The notes: generated by a model from the sequence alone, not told the origin. DNA of 37,406 bases from Streptomyces hayashii (GCF_024539815.1 NZ_JAHHIU010000139.1:1-37406); one strand, 5' to 3'. Positions 16,397 through 25,748 are shown, counted from the first letter of the stretch. Program-made: numbers and translations.

Positions 16397-17686
16397 TCAG
16401 GTCGGCAGTTGGTTGGTTCGGGCCACGTCGCCGTACCAGCGGGCCGACGGCTTGACGACCCGGTCCTGAGTGGTGCGGTCGACCGCCACGAGGCCGTACT
16501 TGGGGCGGTAGCCGTCCCACCACTCGAAGTTGTCCAGCAGCGACCAGTGGACGTATCCGGTGACGGGCAGTCCGTCGTCGATCAGCCGGTGCACGACGCG
16601 CAGGCCCGCCCGGATGTAGTCGATGCGCTCGGCGTCGTCGTCGGTCGCGACACCGTGCTCGGTGATGACGATCTCCTTGCCGGGGAAGAGGCGCGCCACT
16701 CGCCGGCTCGTCGCCTCGACCGCCTCCGGCGCCCACTGATAGCCCATCTGGGTGCGGCGGATCCCGTCGGCGGGCGCCCCTTCCGCGGAGACGGCCGACG
16801 CTTGGCGGTGCAGGTACGGCAGGGCGAGCGACTGCGTCAGGCGGCGGCTGCGCAGCAGCGCCGCGCCGAGGCGTCGGGCGATGCGGGGAGCGTTGACGTC
16901 GAGGCGGGTGTAGGTCTGGACGCCGATGAAGTCGTCTTCGGCGGTCTCGGCGAAGAACCGGTCCTCGTGGAGTTCCCGAGCCCATTGCAGGGCAGGGGTC
17001 CCGCCGGGGTTGGCGTGCCAGTCCTGCAACGCGTGCGCCATGCCGACCTTGACGCCGGGCGCGAGTTCACGGATGACCTCTCGGGCGTGGCGATGCGCGG
17101 CGTTCACGCCCGCCGCTGCGGCGTCGAACGCGTCGAGGTTCCGGAGGAAGGGCGGGGTCGGGAAGGTGCCCAGATACCCCCGCGTGATCATGTTGCCGGG
17201 TTCGTTGACGGTGCAGATGTAGGGAGCACGGTCTTCCAGGTGTTCCATCACGTGCCGGGTGTAGCGCGCGAACCAGGCCGGGAGGCCGGGGTTCGTCCAG
17301 GCGCCGGCATGGGTGACCCAGGCCGGCAGCGTGAAGTGCTGGAGCGTGATGATCGGCTGGACGCCGCGGGTCAGGCAGGTGTCGACCATGTCGGCGTAGT
17401 GCCGGAGCGCCTCGGTGTCGAATTCCCCCTGGCGGGGCTCGATGCGCGCCCACTCCACGGAGAACCGGTAGGTGTTCAGCCCGATTTCCGCGAGCAGCGC
17501 GATGTCGTCCTTGTAGCGGTTCAGGTGGTCGCACGCGATGCCGGACGGACCCGCCATGGGCGCCTTGGGCGCCGGATCGGTCTCCCATTCCCACCAGTCG
17601 CTGGTCGTGTTGTCCCCTTCGACCTGATGCGCGGCGGTCGCGGCGCCCCAGAGGAAACGGTCGGGGAAGTTCAACGGTTCGGACAC
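16397..17686 (-). CDS. GH1 family glycosidase (beta-glucosidase-like)
   Basis: A 429-residue cytoplasmic family 1 hydrolase. The N-terminal signature is FLWGAATAAHQVEG (11-24). The acid/base is Glu162 in TVNEP and the nucleophile is Glu343 in ITEHG, where most relatives have ITENG. WSLLDNFEWWDGYRPKYGL near 390-408 forms the aglycone/glycone wall. It is slightly shorter than the usual 440-480. The GTG at 17686 follows AGGAG. It is divergent from a LacI regulator with an operator between them, so its substrate likely induces both. It lacks a signal peptide and should cleave imported beta-glycosides. Confidence 0.9.
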   Translation of the reverse strand: MSEPLNFPDRFLWGAATAAHQVEGDNTTSDWWEWETDPAPKAPMAGPSGIACDHLNRYKDDIALLAEIGLNTYRFSVEWARIEPRQGEFDTEALRHYADMVDTCLTRGVQPIITLQHFTLPAWVTHAGAWTNPGLPAWFARYTRHVMEHLEDRAPYICTVNEPGNMITRGYLGTFPTPPFLRNLDAFDAAAAGVNAAHRHAREVIRELAPGVKVGMAHALQDWHANPGGTPALQWARELHEDRFFAETAEDDFIGVQTYTRLDVNAPRIARRLGAALLRSRRLTQSLALPYLHRQASAVSAEGAPADGIRRTQMGYQWAPEAVEATSRRVARLFPGKEIVITEHGVATDDDAERIDYIRAGLRVVHRLIDDGLPVTGYVHWSLLDNFEWWDGYRPKYGLVAVDRTTQDRVVKPSARWYGDVARTNQLPT

Positions 17687-17954
17687 GGGTCAGCTCCTGA
17701 GGTTCTGCGCTCGTCGGGGTCGGTCCGGGTGTTCTCGCGTCTCAGCCGTCGGCCGAGTCACGGGGCGGGGATCATGCGCGCGGCCGTCGAGCAGAACCGG
17801 GCTGCGGACGACCTCGTACCACCGCGCCGGCCGCGTGGGCTCGCCCCTGCGCCGGGACCGGGACCGGGCAGACGCTTGCGTGTCCCTCGGGTGGTTGTCG
17901 AGGGGATGGCATGACGGGCCCCCGCGGTCACGGCGACGGGCTGTCCCACGCATC
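17687..17954. other. Leader region between GH1 and the LacI operator
   Basis: These 268 bp hold no convincing gene; the open frames are Arg/Pro-rich shadows. If GH1 is transcribed from near the operator at 17955, this is an unusually long 5' leader. I see no clear riboswitch or attenuator hairpin. Confidence 0.4.
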
Positions 17955-17970
17955 ACTAACGCGCGTAAGT
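17955..17970. promoter_or_regulatory. LacI-type operator 1
   Basis: ACTAACGCGCGTAAGT is a 16-bp dyad with 7 of 8 pairs matching. The same sequence, with small changes in the right arm, recurs at 19134-19149. It lies between the divergent GH1 and LacI genes, close to the LacI start. Confidence 0.75.
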
Positions 17971-18026
17971 AAGTGACGGTAAGCTACCTCAGGCGTGTTG
18001 CACCCACAAGAGCGGAGGGAGGACCG

Positions 18027-19043
18027 ATGGCGGGCGAGGCCGCTGCTCGGCCGTTGGGCCGGGTCACCAGTGCAGACGTCGCCCGGGAGGCCGGAGTCTC
18101 CAGGGCCACCGTCAGCTTCGTGCTCAACGGCACGAAAGGGCAGACGATCTCCGAGTCGACGCGGCAACGCGTCCTGGAAGCGGCAGCCCGGCTGCACTAC
18201 GCCCCCTCGGCGGAGGCCCGGACGCTCAGCCGCGGCCGCAGCGACGTCGTACTCCTCTATCAGCCCCCTCAGCTGCCGCTGACCGACCTCGGCGCACTGG
18301 CCGAGTTCCTGTCGGCGGAGTTCGCGGCGGTCGGCCTCACGGCGGTGATCCACCCGTGGTCCCGCAAGCCCGATGGCGATGTGTGGACCGCCATCACACC
18401 CGTGGCCGTTCTCGCATGGGATCTGCCCGACAGCGAGGTCGCCGCGATGCGACGCAACGGCGTGCGCGCCGTGGTCTCCCTCACCGCCGAGTCCGACCCC
18501 GTCGCACAGTGGATCTGGGGAACTCGGGAGAACAGCATCGCCCGGCTGCAGGTCGAGCGGCTGCTCAGGGCGGGGCACCGCCGGCTCGGCTACGCCCGCC
18601 CGCACGACGAACGCCTGGCCGAGGCGAGCGAGATGCGCCTGAAAGCTCTCCAGCGAGCCTGCGCCGAGCACGGTGTTCCGGCCCCGGTGGCCTTGGCCAT
18701 TCCGTGCGACGAGGCAGGAGCCGGAGCCGCCGTCGAGGCCGTGGCGACCTGGCGCGAGATGACGCCGCCCGTCACCGGCGTATGCGCCCACGACGACGTG
18801 GCCGCCCTGGCCGTCCTCGCGGGGCTGCGCGAGCTCGGACTGACCGCGCCGTCGGACCTGGCGGTGATCGGCGCCGTCGATTCCCCGGCCGCCCGCCTCG
18901 CGGCCCCGCCGTTGACGATGGTGGCGGTGGACATGCGCGATACCGCGCGCCACCTCGTCGAGGCGGTCACCAGTCTGCTCCAGGACCGGCCCATGCCGAT
19001 CGGACCCGAGGTGACGCGGGTGATCGAGCGTCACTCGGTCTGA
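18027..19043 (+). CDS. LacI family transcriptional regulator
   Basis: A 338-residue regulator. The helix-turn-helix and hinge are VTSADVAREAGVSRATVSF and VLNGTKGQTISESTRQRVLEAA (about 11-50), with the hinge near HYAPSAEARTLSRGR. A periplasmic-binding-like sensor follows (about 65-338), with the typical CAHDDVAALAVLAGLRELGL and PSDLAVIGAVDSP. The ATG at 18027 has GGAGG upstream; an earlier in-frame GTG at 17973 lies too near the operator. It likely binds the two dyads at 17955 and 19134 and so controls itself, GH1 and the downstream hydrolase. Confidence 0.9.
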   Translation: MAGEAAARPLGRVTSADVAREAGVSRATVSFVLNGTKGQTISESTRQRVLEAAARLHYAPSAEARTLSRGRSDVVLLYQPPQLPLTDLGALAEFLSAEFAAVGLTAVIHPWSRKPDGDVWTAITPVAVLAWDLPDSEVAAMRRNGVRAVVSLTAESDPVAQWIWGTRENSIARLQVERLLRAGHRRLGYARPHDERLAEASEMRLKALQRACAEHGVPAPVALAIPCDEAGAGAAVEAVATWREMTPPVTGVCAHDDVAALAVLAGLRELGLTAPSDLAVIGAVDSPAARLAAPPLTMVAVDMRDTARHLVEAVTSLLQDRPMPIGPEVTRVIERHSV

Positions 19044-19120
19044 TATCGGCACGCCCCGGAGCCCTGCGGAAGCCGTGGCTCGCCGTCGCCTCTCACCGAG
19101 GCGAGGATGGGGACGGCCCC

Positions 19121-19149
19121 TTGCGCATGCATCACTAACGCGCTTTAGT
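19121..19149 (+). promoter_or_regulatory. Promoter overlapped by LacI-type operator 2
   Basis: TTGCGC (19121-19126) and TTTAGT (19144-19149) are 17 bp apart and form a plausible promoter for the hydrolase gene at 19270. The operator ACTAACGCGCTTTAGT (19134-19149) covers the -10 box, a position that gives repression. Confidence 0.65.
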
Positions 19150-19269
19150 AGCGACGCGTGACGGAGCGCGCGAGGTAGAGCTCGTGGACGCGGGGGTCCG
19201 GCCGCAGCAGAGACCAGACCTGGCACCCTCCCCCTCCACGTCGAGGGACGGACCGCTCAAGGAGCCTTC

Positions 19270-20226
19270 GTGACCCATCACGACACCGTCGCCTCCACGC
19301 TCGTCGCCCGGCGCCCCAGTCTCACCATGCGGCTCGTCGGCGCGGCACTCGGCCGACGGGGACGCCGCAAGGAGGGCACACGGGTCGACCTGGCCGCGGA
19401 TCGCCGACTGCTGAACCGACTGACTTCCCTGTCCCGCGCGCCCCGCGGCGTGAGGCTGACCGACGAGGTGATCGCGGGCGTTCCCGTGCTGCGCGCGTCA
19501 TCTGGAGCGCGGGCCCGCGGCACGGTCCTTTACCTGCACGGCGGGGCCTACATGGCCGGCAGCGCCCGGGACGGCGTCGCCGAAGCCCACCTGTGCGCCG
19601 GCAATGGCCCCGACCTGGTCAGCGTCGAGTATCGGCGTGCGCCCGAGCACCCCTACCCCGCGGCGGTGGTCGACGCGTTGGCCGTCTACCGCGAACTGGT
19701 CCGCGCTGCCGGCCCCGATCGACTGGTCGTCGTCGGCGAGTCGGCCGGCGGCGGCCTGGCTCTGGTCCTCCTGCAGAAGGCACGCGAGGAGGGTCTGCCG
19801 ATGCCGGCCGCCGTGGTGGCCGTCTTCCCCTGGGCCGACCTGTCACTCGGCGGCGGGAGCAGCACGGCGAACATCGGACGCGACATGCTCACCCGCTCCC
19901 ATCTGCTGGAGGCAGCAGGCTGGTACGCCTGCGGGCGCGATCTGCGCGATCCCGGACTGTCACCGCTGTTCGGGTCCTTCACCGGCTTCCCGCGCACCTA
20001 CGTTCCGGTGGGCCGGCACGACCTCCTGCTCGACGACGCTCGCCGGCTGGCGGCACGGATGCGCGCCGAGGACGTGCATGTCGTCCTCGACGAGTGGCCG
20101 GGAACGATCCACGGCTTCCTCCGGGTGCCCTCGGCGGAGGGCCGGCAGTGCCGTCGGCGGATGCGCGCCTTCGTGCATGAGGCCCTGCCTGCGGCGCTCC
20201 CCGCAGGCACCGCCGAATGTTCCTAG
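19270..20226 (+). CDS. Alpha/beta hydrolase, hormone-sensitive-lipase (GDXG) family
   Basis: A 318-residue cytoplasmic esterase-like enzyme. The oxyanion motif HGGAYMAGS is near 91, the nucleophile Ser in GESAGGG near 158, the Asp in GRHDLLLDDA near 254 and the His in TIHGFLRV near 280. Length is usual. The GTG at 19270 follows AAGGAG. It lies behind its own LacI-controlled promoter and may remove acyl groups from the sugar that GH1 hydrolyses, such as acetylated or feruloylated glycosides; that is inferred from the shared operator. It is convergent with the GH42 gene. Confidence 0.85.
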   Translation: MTHHDTVASTLVARRPSLTMRLVGAALGRRGRRKEGTRVDLAADRRLLNRLTSLSRAPRGVRLTDEVIAGVPVLRASSGARARGTVLYLHGGAYMAGSARDGVAEAHLCAGNGPDLVSVEYRRAPEHPYPAAVVDALAVYRELVRAAGPDRLVVVGESAGGGLALVLLQKAREEGLPMPAAVVAVFPWADLSLGGGSSTANIGRDMLTRSHLLEAAGWYACGRDLRDPGLSPLFGSFTGFPRTYVPVGRHDLLLDDARRLAARMRAEDVHVVLDEWPGTIHGFLRVPSAEGRQCRRRMRAFVHEALPAALPAGTAECS

Positions 20227-20239
20227 AACTTTCCCGAGT

Positions 20240-20262
20240 GCGCTCCCCGAGTGAGGGAGTGC
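20240..20262. terminator. Hairpin between convergent genes
   Basis: GCGCTCCC (20240-20247) and GGGAGTGC (20255-20262) form an 8-bp stem with one G-T pair and a 7-base loop, between the stops of the hydrolase (20226) and GH42 (20291). It could end transcription in both directions. Confidence 0.45.
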
Positions 20263-20290
20263 GACCGCAGCGGGCGTCGTCCCGGATGCC

Positions 20291-22324
20291 TCACTCCGCG
20301 CTCGGTCCGGACCGCGGCTCGCGGACCACGGCGACACCTCCCTCGGGGACGGTCACCGAGCCCATCACCGGTTTCCCCGTGAGGAGTTCGACGCCGTCGG
20401 CAGGGATCTCGGCGCCGCGGCCGGCGTGGTCGATCAGGAAGAGGTAGTCGGCGTCCGCGCCTCTCCGCCTGACCACTTCGACACCGGACGGCGCCTCCCT
20501 CTCCGGGCGGACGCACGCCTCCTTGCGGATGCGTTCGAGGAGGGCGGCCAGGGTCGTGGGGTCCGGATGCGTGGCGATGTACCAGGCGGTGCCGTTGCCG
20601 TACGCGTGGCGGGTGACGGCCGGCACGTCGGCCAGGGGTCCGTCCGCGTACCTGGCGACGGCCTCCGCCCCTGTGAGCCGGAGGCGTTCGGTCCACATGT
20701 CGGCGGTCGCGTCCTGCGGGACCTGGCCGGTCAGGCCGACCTGTACGCCGGGCAGCAGCGGGAACACCTCGTCGCCCTGCACGCCGAGGAGGTCGCGGAA
20801 GGCGCCCGGGTAACCGCCCAGGCGGATGTGGCAGTTCTCGTCGACGGCCCCGCTGTGGAAGCCGACGGCGAGGGTGCCGCCGCGCTCGACGTACGCGGTC
20901 AGATCGGCCGCGCCCGCGTCGTCGACCAGGTACAGGCTGGGGGCGAGTACGAGCCGGTAGCGGTCGAGGCCGGGAGTGTCGGGGCGGACGAAGTCGACTG
21001 CCACCCCGGCCTCCCACAGCGGTGCGTACCAGTGCCGCACCAGGTCCTGGAAGCGGAGCACGGCGCTGGGCTGACAGGGCAGTTCCATGGCCCAGCGGGC
21101 GTTCCAGTCCCAGACCACGGCGACCTGGGCGGGGCTGGTGCTGCCGCGGACCTCGGCGAGGGCGCGCAGGTCGGCTCCGAGCTGGACGACGTCCTGCCAG
21201 ATGCGGCTGTCGGTGCCGGCGTGCGGCAGCATCGCCGAGTGCCACTGCTCGGCGCCCGCCTTCGCGGCCCGCCACTGGAAGTAGGCGATGCCGTCGGCGC
21301 CGTGCGCCACGTGCGCGAGGGCGTTGCGGCGCATCTCGCCGGGGTTCTTGGCCCGGTTGACGGGCTGCCAGTTGACGGCACCCGTGGAGTGTTCCATCAG
21401 CAGCCACGGGCCGCTCGCGAGCGAGCGGACCAGGTCGCCGCAGAGCGCGACGTCGATTTCCGACTCCGGGTCGGTGGCGCGCAGGTAGTGGTCGTTGGAG
21501 ACGACGTCCAGTTCCGGGGCCCAGCGCCAGTAGTCCAGGGCGTCGAAGTTGTGCATCACCATGAAGTTGGTGGTGGCGGGGGTGTCCGGGGCGGCGCGGC
21601 GGATCACGTCGCGTTCGGCGGTGAACAGCGACAGCAGTTCGTCGGAGCAGAAGCGGCGCCAGTCCAGCCGGTGGGCGGGGTTGGGGTCCGCGCCGGTGGC
21701 GCGGGGCGGGATGATCTCCTCCCAGTCGTAGTACCACTGGCTCCAGAAGGCGGTGCCCCAGGCGTCGTTGAGCGCGTCGAGGTCGTTGCCGTACTTCGCC
21801 TTCAGCCAGCGCCGGAAGGCGGCGGCGCTGGTGTCGCAGAAGCATTCGGCGTTGTGGCAGCCGTATTCGTTGTGGACGTGCCACATCGCCACGGCCGGGT
21901 GGTCGGCGTAGCGCTCGGCGAGCGCGCCCGCGATGCGCAGCGCGGCCGTGCGGTAGGCGGGGCTGGACGGGCAGAACGTCTGACGGCTGCCGTACGACAG
22001 CGTGCGGCCGTCGCGGTCGACGGGCAGCGCCTCCGGGTGGGCCTTGAAGAACCAGGCGGGCGGGGCGGCTGTGGGGGTGGCCAGGTCTGCCGCGATGCCG
22101 TTCTCGTGGAGCAGGTCCAGGATCCTGTCCATGCGGGAGAAGTCGTGGACCCCCTCGGACGGCTCCATCAGGGCCCAGGAGAAGATGCCGACGCTGACCA
22201 TGTTCACCCCGGCCTCGCGCATCAGGGCCATGTCCTCGGCCCAGACCTCCTCGGGCCACTGCTCGGGGTTGTAGTCACCGCCGTAGGCGATGCCGGGAAT
22301 GCGAAGACGGCGTGCGGTGCTCAT
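20291..22324 (-). CDS. GH42 beta-galactosidase
   Basis: A 677-residue enzyme of standard family 42 length with three domains: a TIM barrel (1-400), a trimerisation domain (about 405-610) and a C-terminal beta domain. The acid/base is Glu153 in HVHNEYG and the nucleophile is Glu311 in LMEHSTG. Cys118, Cys156, Cys161 and Cys163 fit the GH42 zinc cluster. There is no signal peptide, so it acts on imported galactosides. The ATG at 22324 follows CGGAG. It is the last gene of the ABC importer operon, 44 bp after the second permease gene. Confidence 0.9.
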   Translation of the reverse strand: MSTARRLRIPGIAYGGDYNPEQWPEEVWAEDMALMREAGVNMVSVGIFSWALMEPSEGVHDFSRMDRILDLLHENGIAADLATPTAAPPAWFFKAHPEALPVDRDGRTLSYGSRQTFCPSSPAYRTAALRIAGALAERYADHPAVAMWHVHNEYGCHNAECFCDTSAAAFRRWLKAKYGNDLDALNDAWGTAFWSQWYYDWEEIIPPRATGADPNPAHRLDWRRFCSDELLSLFTAERDVIRRAAPDTPATTNFMVMHNFDALDYWRWAPELDVVSNDHYLRATDPESEIDVALCGDLVRSLASGPWLLMEHSTGAVNWQPVNRAKNPGEMRRNALAHVAHGADGIAYFQWRAAKAGAEQWHSAMLPHAGTDSRIWQDVVQLGADLRALAEVRGSTSPAQVAVVWDWNARWAMELPCQPSAVLRFQDLVRHWYAPLWEAGVAVDFVRPDTPGLDRYRLVLAPSLYLVDDAGAADLTAYVERGGTLAVGFHSGAVDENCHIRLGGYPGAFRDLLGVQGDEVFPLLPGVQVGLTGQVPQDATADMWTERLRLTGAEAVARYADGPLADVPAVTRHAYGNGTAWYIATHPDPTTLAALLERIRKEACVRPEREAPSGVEVVRRRGADADYLFLIDHAGRGAEIPADGVELLTGKPVMGSVTVPEGGVAVVREPRSGPSAE

Positions 22325-22368
22325 GGTTGGTGCTCCGGGAGGTGTAGGGAAGTGGGCATGACGCCGTG

Positions 22369-23256
22369 TCAGCCCTTGTTGGCGCCGAGGGTGAGGCCGC
22401 TGACGAACTGGCGCTGGAGCACGAAGTACACGATCAGGGTGGGGATCGCGGTGAGCAGGGCACCGGCGGCGACCAGGTTGGAGTCGGTGAAGTACTGGCC
22501 GGAGAGGTTGTTCAGGGCGGAGGTGATCGGCATGTTCTCGCCGGTGGAGATCAGCACGATCGCCCAGAAGAAGTCGTTGTAGATCCAGATGGACAGGAGC
22601 GTGGCCAGGGCGGCCATGGCCGGACGGCACAGCGGCAGGACGATCTGCCAGTACAGCCGCCACACGGAGGCGCCGTCGACGAGGGCGGCCTCGGTGAGTT
22701 CGTGGGGCAGCGAGCGCATGTAGTTGCTGAGCACGAAGGCGCAGAAGCCGGACTGGAAGGCGACGTGGATGAGGACCAGGCCGAGCGCGGAGTCGTAGAG
22801 CTTGCCGCTCACCGTGATGCCGGGCAGGTCGACGAGGAGGTACAGGCGGTACAGCGGGGTGATGATGACCTGTTGGGGCAGCAGGTTGCCCGCCGTGAAG
22901 ACGAGCAGCAGGAAGAGGTTGACCCGGAAGTCGAAGCGGCTGACGTAGAAGGCGACGCAGGAGGAGAGGAACAGGGTCAGCAGCACCGCCGGGACAGCCA
23001 CCAGCAGCGTGTTCCCGAAGTAGTGCAGCATGTCCGACTGCTCGAACGCGTTCGTGAAGTTGTCCAGGCTCAGCTTGTCGGGCCAGGAGACGTAGCCCTT
23101 TGCGCTGGTCTCGGCATAGGGGCGCATCGCGGCGAACAGGGCCCACAGCAGCGGGGCCAGCCACGCCAGGGCCGTGACCACGAGGAAGATGTGCAGCAGG
23201 ACACGGGCGGGCCGCAGTGGGGTGCGCTGCCGTTGGAGCGCGCTCACGATGCTCAT
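22369..23256 (-). CDS. ABC sugar transporter permease (MalG type)
   Basis: A 295-residue permease with six membrane helices. The EAA loop, which contacts the ATPase, is ELTEAALVDGASVWRLYWQI near 194-213. The start overlaps the stop of the other permease (ATGA). The C-terminus RQFVSGLTLGANKG is typical for MalG/CUT1 members. It works with the other permease and the lipoprotein to import an oligosaccharide. Confidence 0.9.
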   Translation of the reverse strand: MSIVSALQRQRTPLRPARVLLHIFLVVTALAWLAPLLWALFAAMRPYAETSAKGYVSWPDKLSLDNFTNAFEQSDMLHYFGNTLLVAVPAVLLTLFLSSCVAFYVSRFDFRVNLFLLLVFTAGNLLPQQVIITPLYRLYLLVDLPGITVSGKLYDSALGLVLIHVAFQSGFCAFVLSNYMRSLPHELTEAALVDGASVWRLYWQIVLPLCRPAMAALATLLSIWIYNDFFWAIVLISTGENMPITSALNNLSGQYFTDSNLVAAGALLTAIPTLIVYFVLQRQFVSGLTLGANKG

Positions 23257-24257
23257 GCGCGCCGCTCCTTCCGGAAGGTCGCGATCAGGTAAGGGATGAT
23301 CACGACGAGGGAGATGACCAGCAGGACGACGGCGATCGCGGAGCCGTAGCCGATCCGGCTGGACTCGCCGATGATGTTGTTGGTGATCAGGATCGACAGC
23401 AACTCGGTGCCCTGAGCGCCCTTGTTGAAGACGAAGACCAGGTCGAAGGCGCGCAGCGCCTCGATGATCGTCACGACGAGGACGACCGTGTTGGTCGGGC
23501 GCAGGGTGGGGAAGACGACGCTCTTGAACGTCTGCCACTCGTTCGCGCCGTCCAGCGAGGACGCCTCCCGCAGCGAGGGGTCGACGCCCTTGAGGCCCGC
23601 CAGGTAGAGGATCATCATGTAGCCGGCGTGGCGCCAGGACGCCGCGATGAGGACGGCCCACAGGTTGAGGTCCGGGTCGCCGATCCAGTCGATGTAGTGG
23701 CCGGGCTCGTTCGCGCCGATGAGGCTGTTGATCAGGCCGGTGTCGGGGTTGTAGACCAGCTGCCAGACGAACCCGGTGACCGCCAGCGAGACGACGACCG
23801 GCAGGAAGAACGCGGTCTGGTAGACCCGGCTGAAGCGGATCTTCTTGTCCAGCTGGACGGCCAGGAACAGGCCGAACGGGGTGGGGATCAGGATGAGCAC
23901 GACGAACCAGACGACGTTGTGCTCGACGGCCGGCCAGAACTGCGGGTTGTCGGTGAACAACTGCTTGAAGTTGTCCAGGCCGACCCACTTGATGGAGTCG
24001 AAGCCGATGCCGTCCCAGGTGGTGAAGGCGAGGGCGATCGAGGCGAGGGCGGTGACCCAGACCAGGGCCACGTGCAGGATCGTCGGCACACCGGCCATCA
24101 GGCCGAGGGTGAGCCGGTCGCGGCGGGTCAGCAGGCGTCGATGGCCCTGTACGGCCCGCTTCTCGGGGAATGGGGTGCCCGTGGGCGGCACGGCGGCCGC
24201 CTCCGGGGTCTTCGAAGTTTTCGCGGTTGTTCGGGAGCTCATGGTGTCGGTGTTCAT
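23253..24257 (-). CDS. ABC sugar transporter permease (MalF type)
   Basis: A 334-residue CUT1 permease with a 45-residue hydrophilic N-terminus and six helices. The EAA loop is SLREASSLDGANEWQTFKSV near 235-254. Starts at 24257 (MNTDTM) and 24242 (MSSRTT) are both possible; I took the longer one. It follows the binding protein gene by 23 bp. There is no ATPase gene in the operon, so a shared ATPase such as MsiK is expected from Streptomyces practice. Confidence 0.9.
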   Translation of the reverse strand: MNTDTMSSRTTAKTSKTPEAAAVPPTGTPFPEKRAVQGHRRLLTRRDRLTLGLMAGVPTILHVALVWVTALASIALAFTTWDGIGFDSIKWVGLDNFKQLFTDNPQFWPAVEHNVVWFVVLILIPTPFGLFLAVQLDKKIRFSRVYQTAFFLPVVVSLAVTGFVWQLVYNPDTGLINSLIGANEPGHYIDWIGDPDLNLWAVLIAASWRHAGYMMILYLAGLKGVDPSLREASSLDGANEWQTFKSVVFPTLRPTNTVVLVVTIIEALRAFDLVFVFNKGAQGTELLSILITNNIIGESSRIGYGSAIAVVLLVISLVVIIPYLIATFRKERRA

Positions 24258-24280
24258 CCGCTTCACAAGGAGGGTCGGTC

Positions 24281-25591
24281 TCAGCCGGAGGCGAAGATCG
24301 TCTTCTTCTGGCGTTCGATCGACGCCAGAAGGCTGTCGATGCCCTTGGGGTCGCGGACGAACTTCTGCAGCGCGGGCTGCATCACCGTCGAGGTGAAGTC
24401 CGGCCGGCTGTCGCGGTCCATGAACTGCGTCAGGTGCTTGGCGTCGCTGATCATCGCGTACGCCTTCTTCTGCAGCGCGCTGTACGACGAGGTGTCGGCC
24501 TTGGAGGAGGCGGCGACCAGACTCGGGTCGGACTTGAGGTAGATCTGTTCGGCTTCCGGGCTGCCCAGGTACTCCAGGAGCTTGAGCGCACCGGCCTTGT
24601 TCTTCGGACCCTTGGAGAGCATGAAGCCGTCGGTGGGAGCCTCGACGGTGTCCTGGCCGTACGCGGAGTCGATCTCCGGGAACGCGAAGAAGTCGAGGTC
24701 GTCCAGATCGGCCTTGTTCGTGAACTGCTGTGCCACGAAGCTGCCGAACAGGTACATGCCCGCCTTCTTGGAGATGAGGGTCTGGGCGGCGTCCTGCCAG
24801 GTGCGGCCGACGGCGCCGTCCTGGTGGTAGGGCAGGAGCTCCGCCCAGTGGTCGAAGGCGGTGCGGACCTTGGCGTCGGTCCAGGACGCCTTGCCCGCCA
24901 TCAGCTCGACGTGGAAGTCGTAGCCGTTGGTGCGGAAGTTGATCTGGTCGAAGGTGCCCATCGCCGGCCAGGCGTCCTTGTCGCCGAAGGCGAACGGGAC
25001 CAGGCCGTCCTTCTTCATCTGCTTGCACAGGGCGATCAGTTGGTCCCACGTGGTGGGGACGGTGTAGCCGTGCTGCCGGAACACGCTCTTGCGGTAGAAG
25101 ACCCCCCAGATGGACGTGGAGATCGGCACGAAGTAGTACTTGCCGTCCTCGCCCTTGCTGAGCGCCTTCATCGCGTCGGGGAAGTTGCCCCCGATCTTCT
25201 CCCACACGTCGTCGATCGGCGAGGCGAGCTTCTTGGACGAGAAGAACTGCATCCGGTAGCCGGCGAACCAGCTGAACACGTCGTCCGGGGTGCCCTGGAG
25301 GTAGGAGTTGATCTGCTCCTGGAACGTGTTGTGGTCCTTGGTGTTCACGTCGACCGCGATCCCGGACTGCTTCGTGAACGCCGCGTAGATCTCGGCGAAG
25401 GCCTTCTTCGGCACCGCGTCGGAGGCGTTGGAGCCGAGGGTGACCGTCTTCGGGTCGGCAGCCGCGCCGCTGCCGCCGCAGGCGCTGAGCAGAGGTATGC
25501 CGGCGCCCAGGACCGCAGCACCGGCGACGCCGCGCAGAACGGTGCGGCGGCCGGGAGAAGACAGCGGGCGACCGATGGACGAAGAGTGCAT
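24281..25591 (-). CDS. ABC sugar transporter substrate-binding lipoprotein
   Basis: A 436-residue extracellular binding protein. The signal has twin arginines (RR at 15-16) and a lipobox LSAC with Cys38. The mature part has the CUT1 binding protein pattern: an N-terminal lobe (ITFKQSG-type helix, then NTFQEQINSYLQGTPDDVFSW), a hinge region, and the C-terminal helix SASIERQKKT-like end. The ATG at 25591 follows AGGAG. It is the first gene of the operon and is driven from the promoter at 25719-25748. With GH42 it likely takes up a galactose- or arabinose-containing oligosaccharide. Confidence 0.9.
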   Translation of the reverse strand: MHSSSIGRPLSSPGRRTVLRGVAGAAVLGAGIPLLSACGGSGAAADPKTVTLGSNASDAVPKKAFAEIYAAFTKQSGIAVDVNTKDHNTFQEQINSYLQGTPDDVFSWFAGYRMQFFSSKKLASPIDDVWEKIGGNFPDAMKALSKGEDGKYYFVPISTSIWGVFYRKSVFRQHGYTVPTTWDQLIALCKQMKKDGLVPFAFGDKDAWPAMGTFDQINFRTNGYDFHVELMAGKASWTDAKVRTAFDHWAELLPYHQDGAVGRTWQDAAQTLISKKAGMYLFGSFVAQQFTNKADLDDLDFFAFPEIDSAYGQDTVEAPTDGFMLSKGPKNKAGALKLLEYLGSPEAEQIYLKSDPSLVAASSKADTSSYSALQKKAYAMISDAKHLTQFMDRDSRPDFTSTVMQPALQKFVRDPKGIDSLLASIERQKKTIFASG

Positions 25592-25718
25592 TTCGGCTCC
25601 TGACAGGGTGACCGAACCCGAGACGGCGGGTCGACCCGAGAGGGTGTGACGGGGAAGTGGTCGTCGATGCGACCCAGACTCAACACGATCGAACAAATAC
25701 GACCGGCGGCTGCGAGGA

Positions 25719-25748
25719 AGACTGAACGCTTCCGGGAGCCGCTGTCAA
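25719..25748 (-). promoter_or_regulatory. Promoter of the ABC/GH42 operon
   Basis: On the minus strand a perfect TTGACA (25748-25743) is followed after 18 bp by CAGTCT (25724-25719). The leader to the start at 25591 is about 120 bp and contains CGATCGAACAAAT (25686-25698), an A/T-rich patch that could hold a regulator site; no clear dyad is seen. Confidence 0.55.

Noticed and set aside
20240..20262. A CebR-type box near the GH42 gene
   Set aside because: The GCTCCC/GGGAGT arms are seven bases apart and lie between convergent gene ends, so a hairpin is the better reading.
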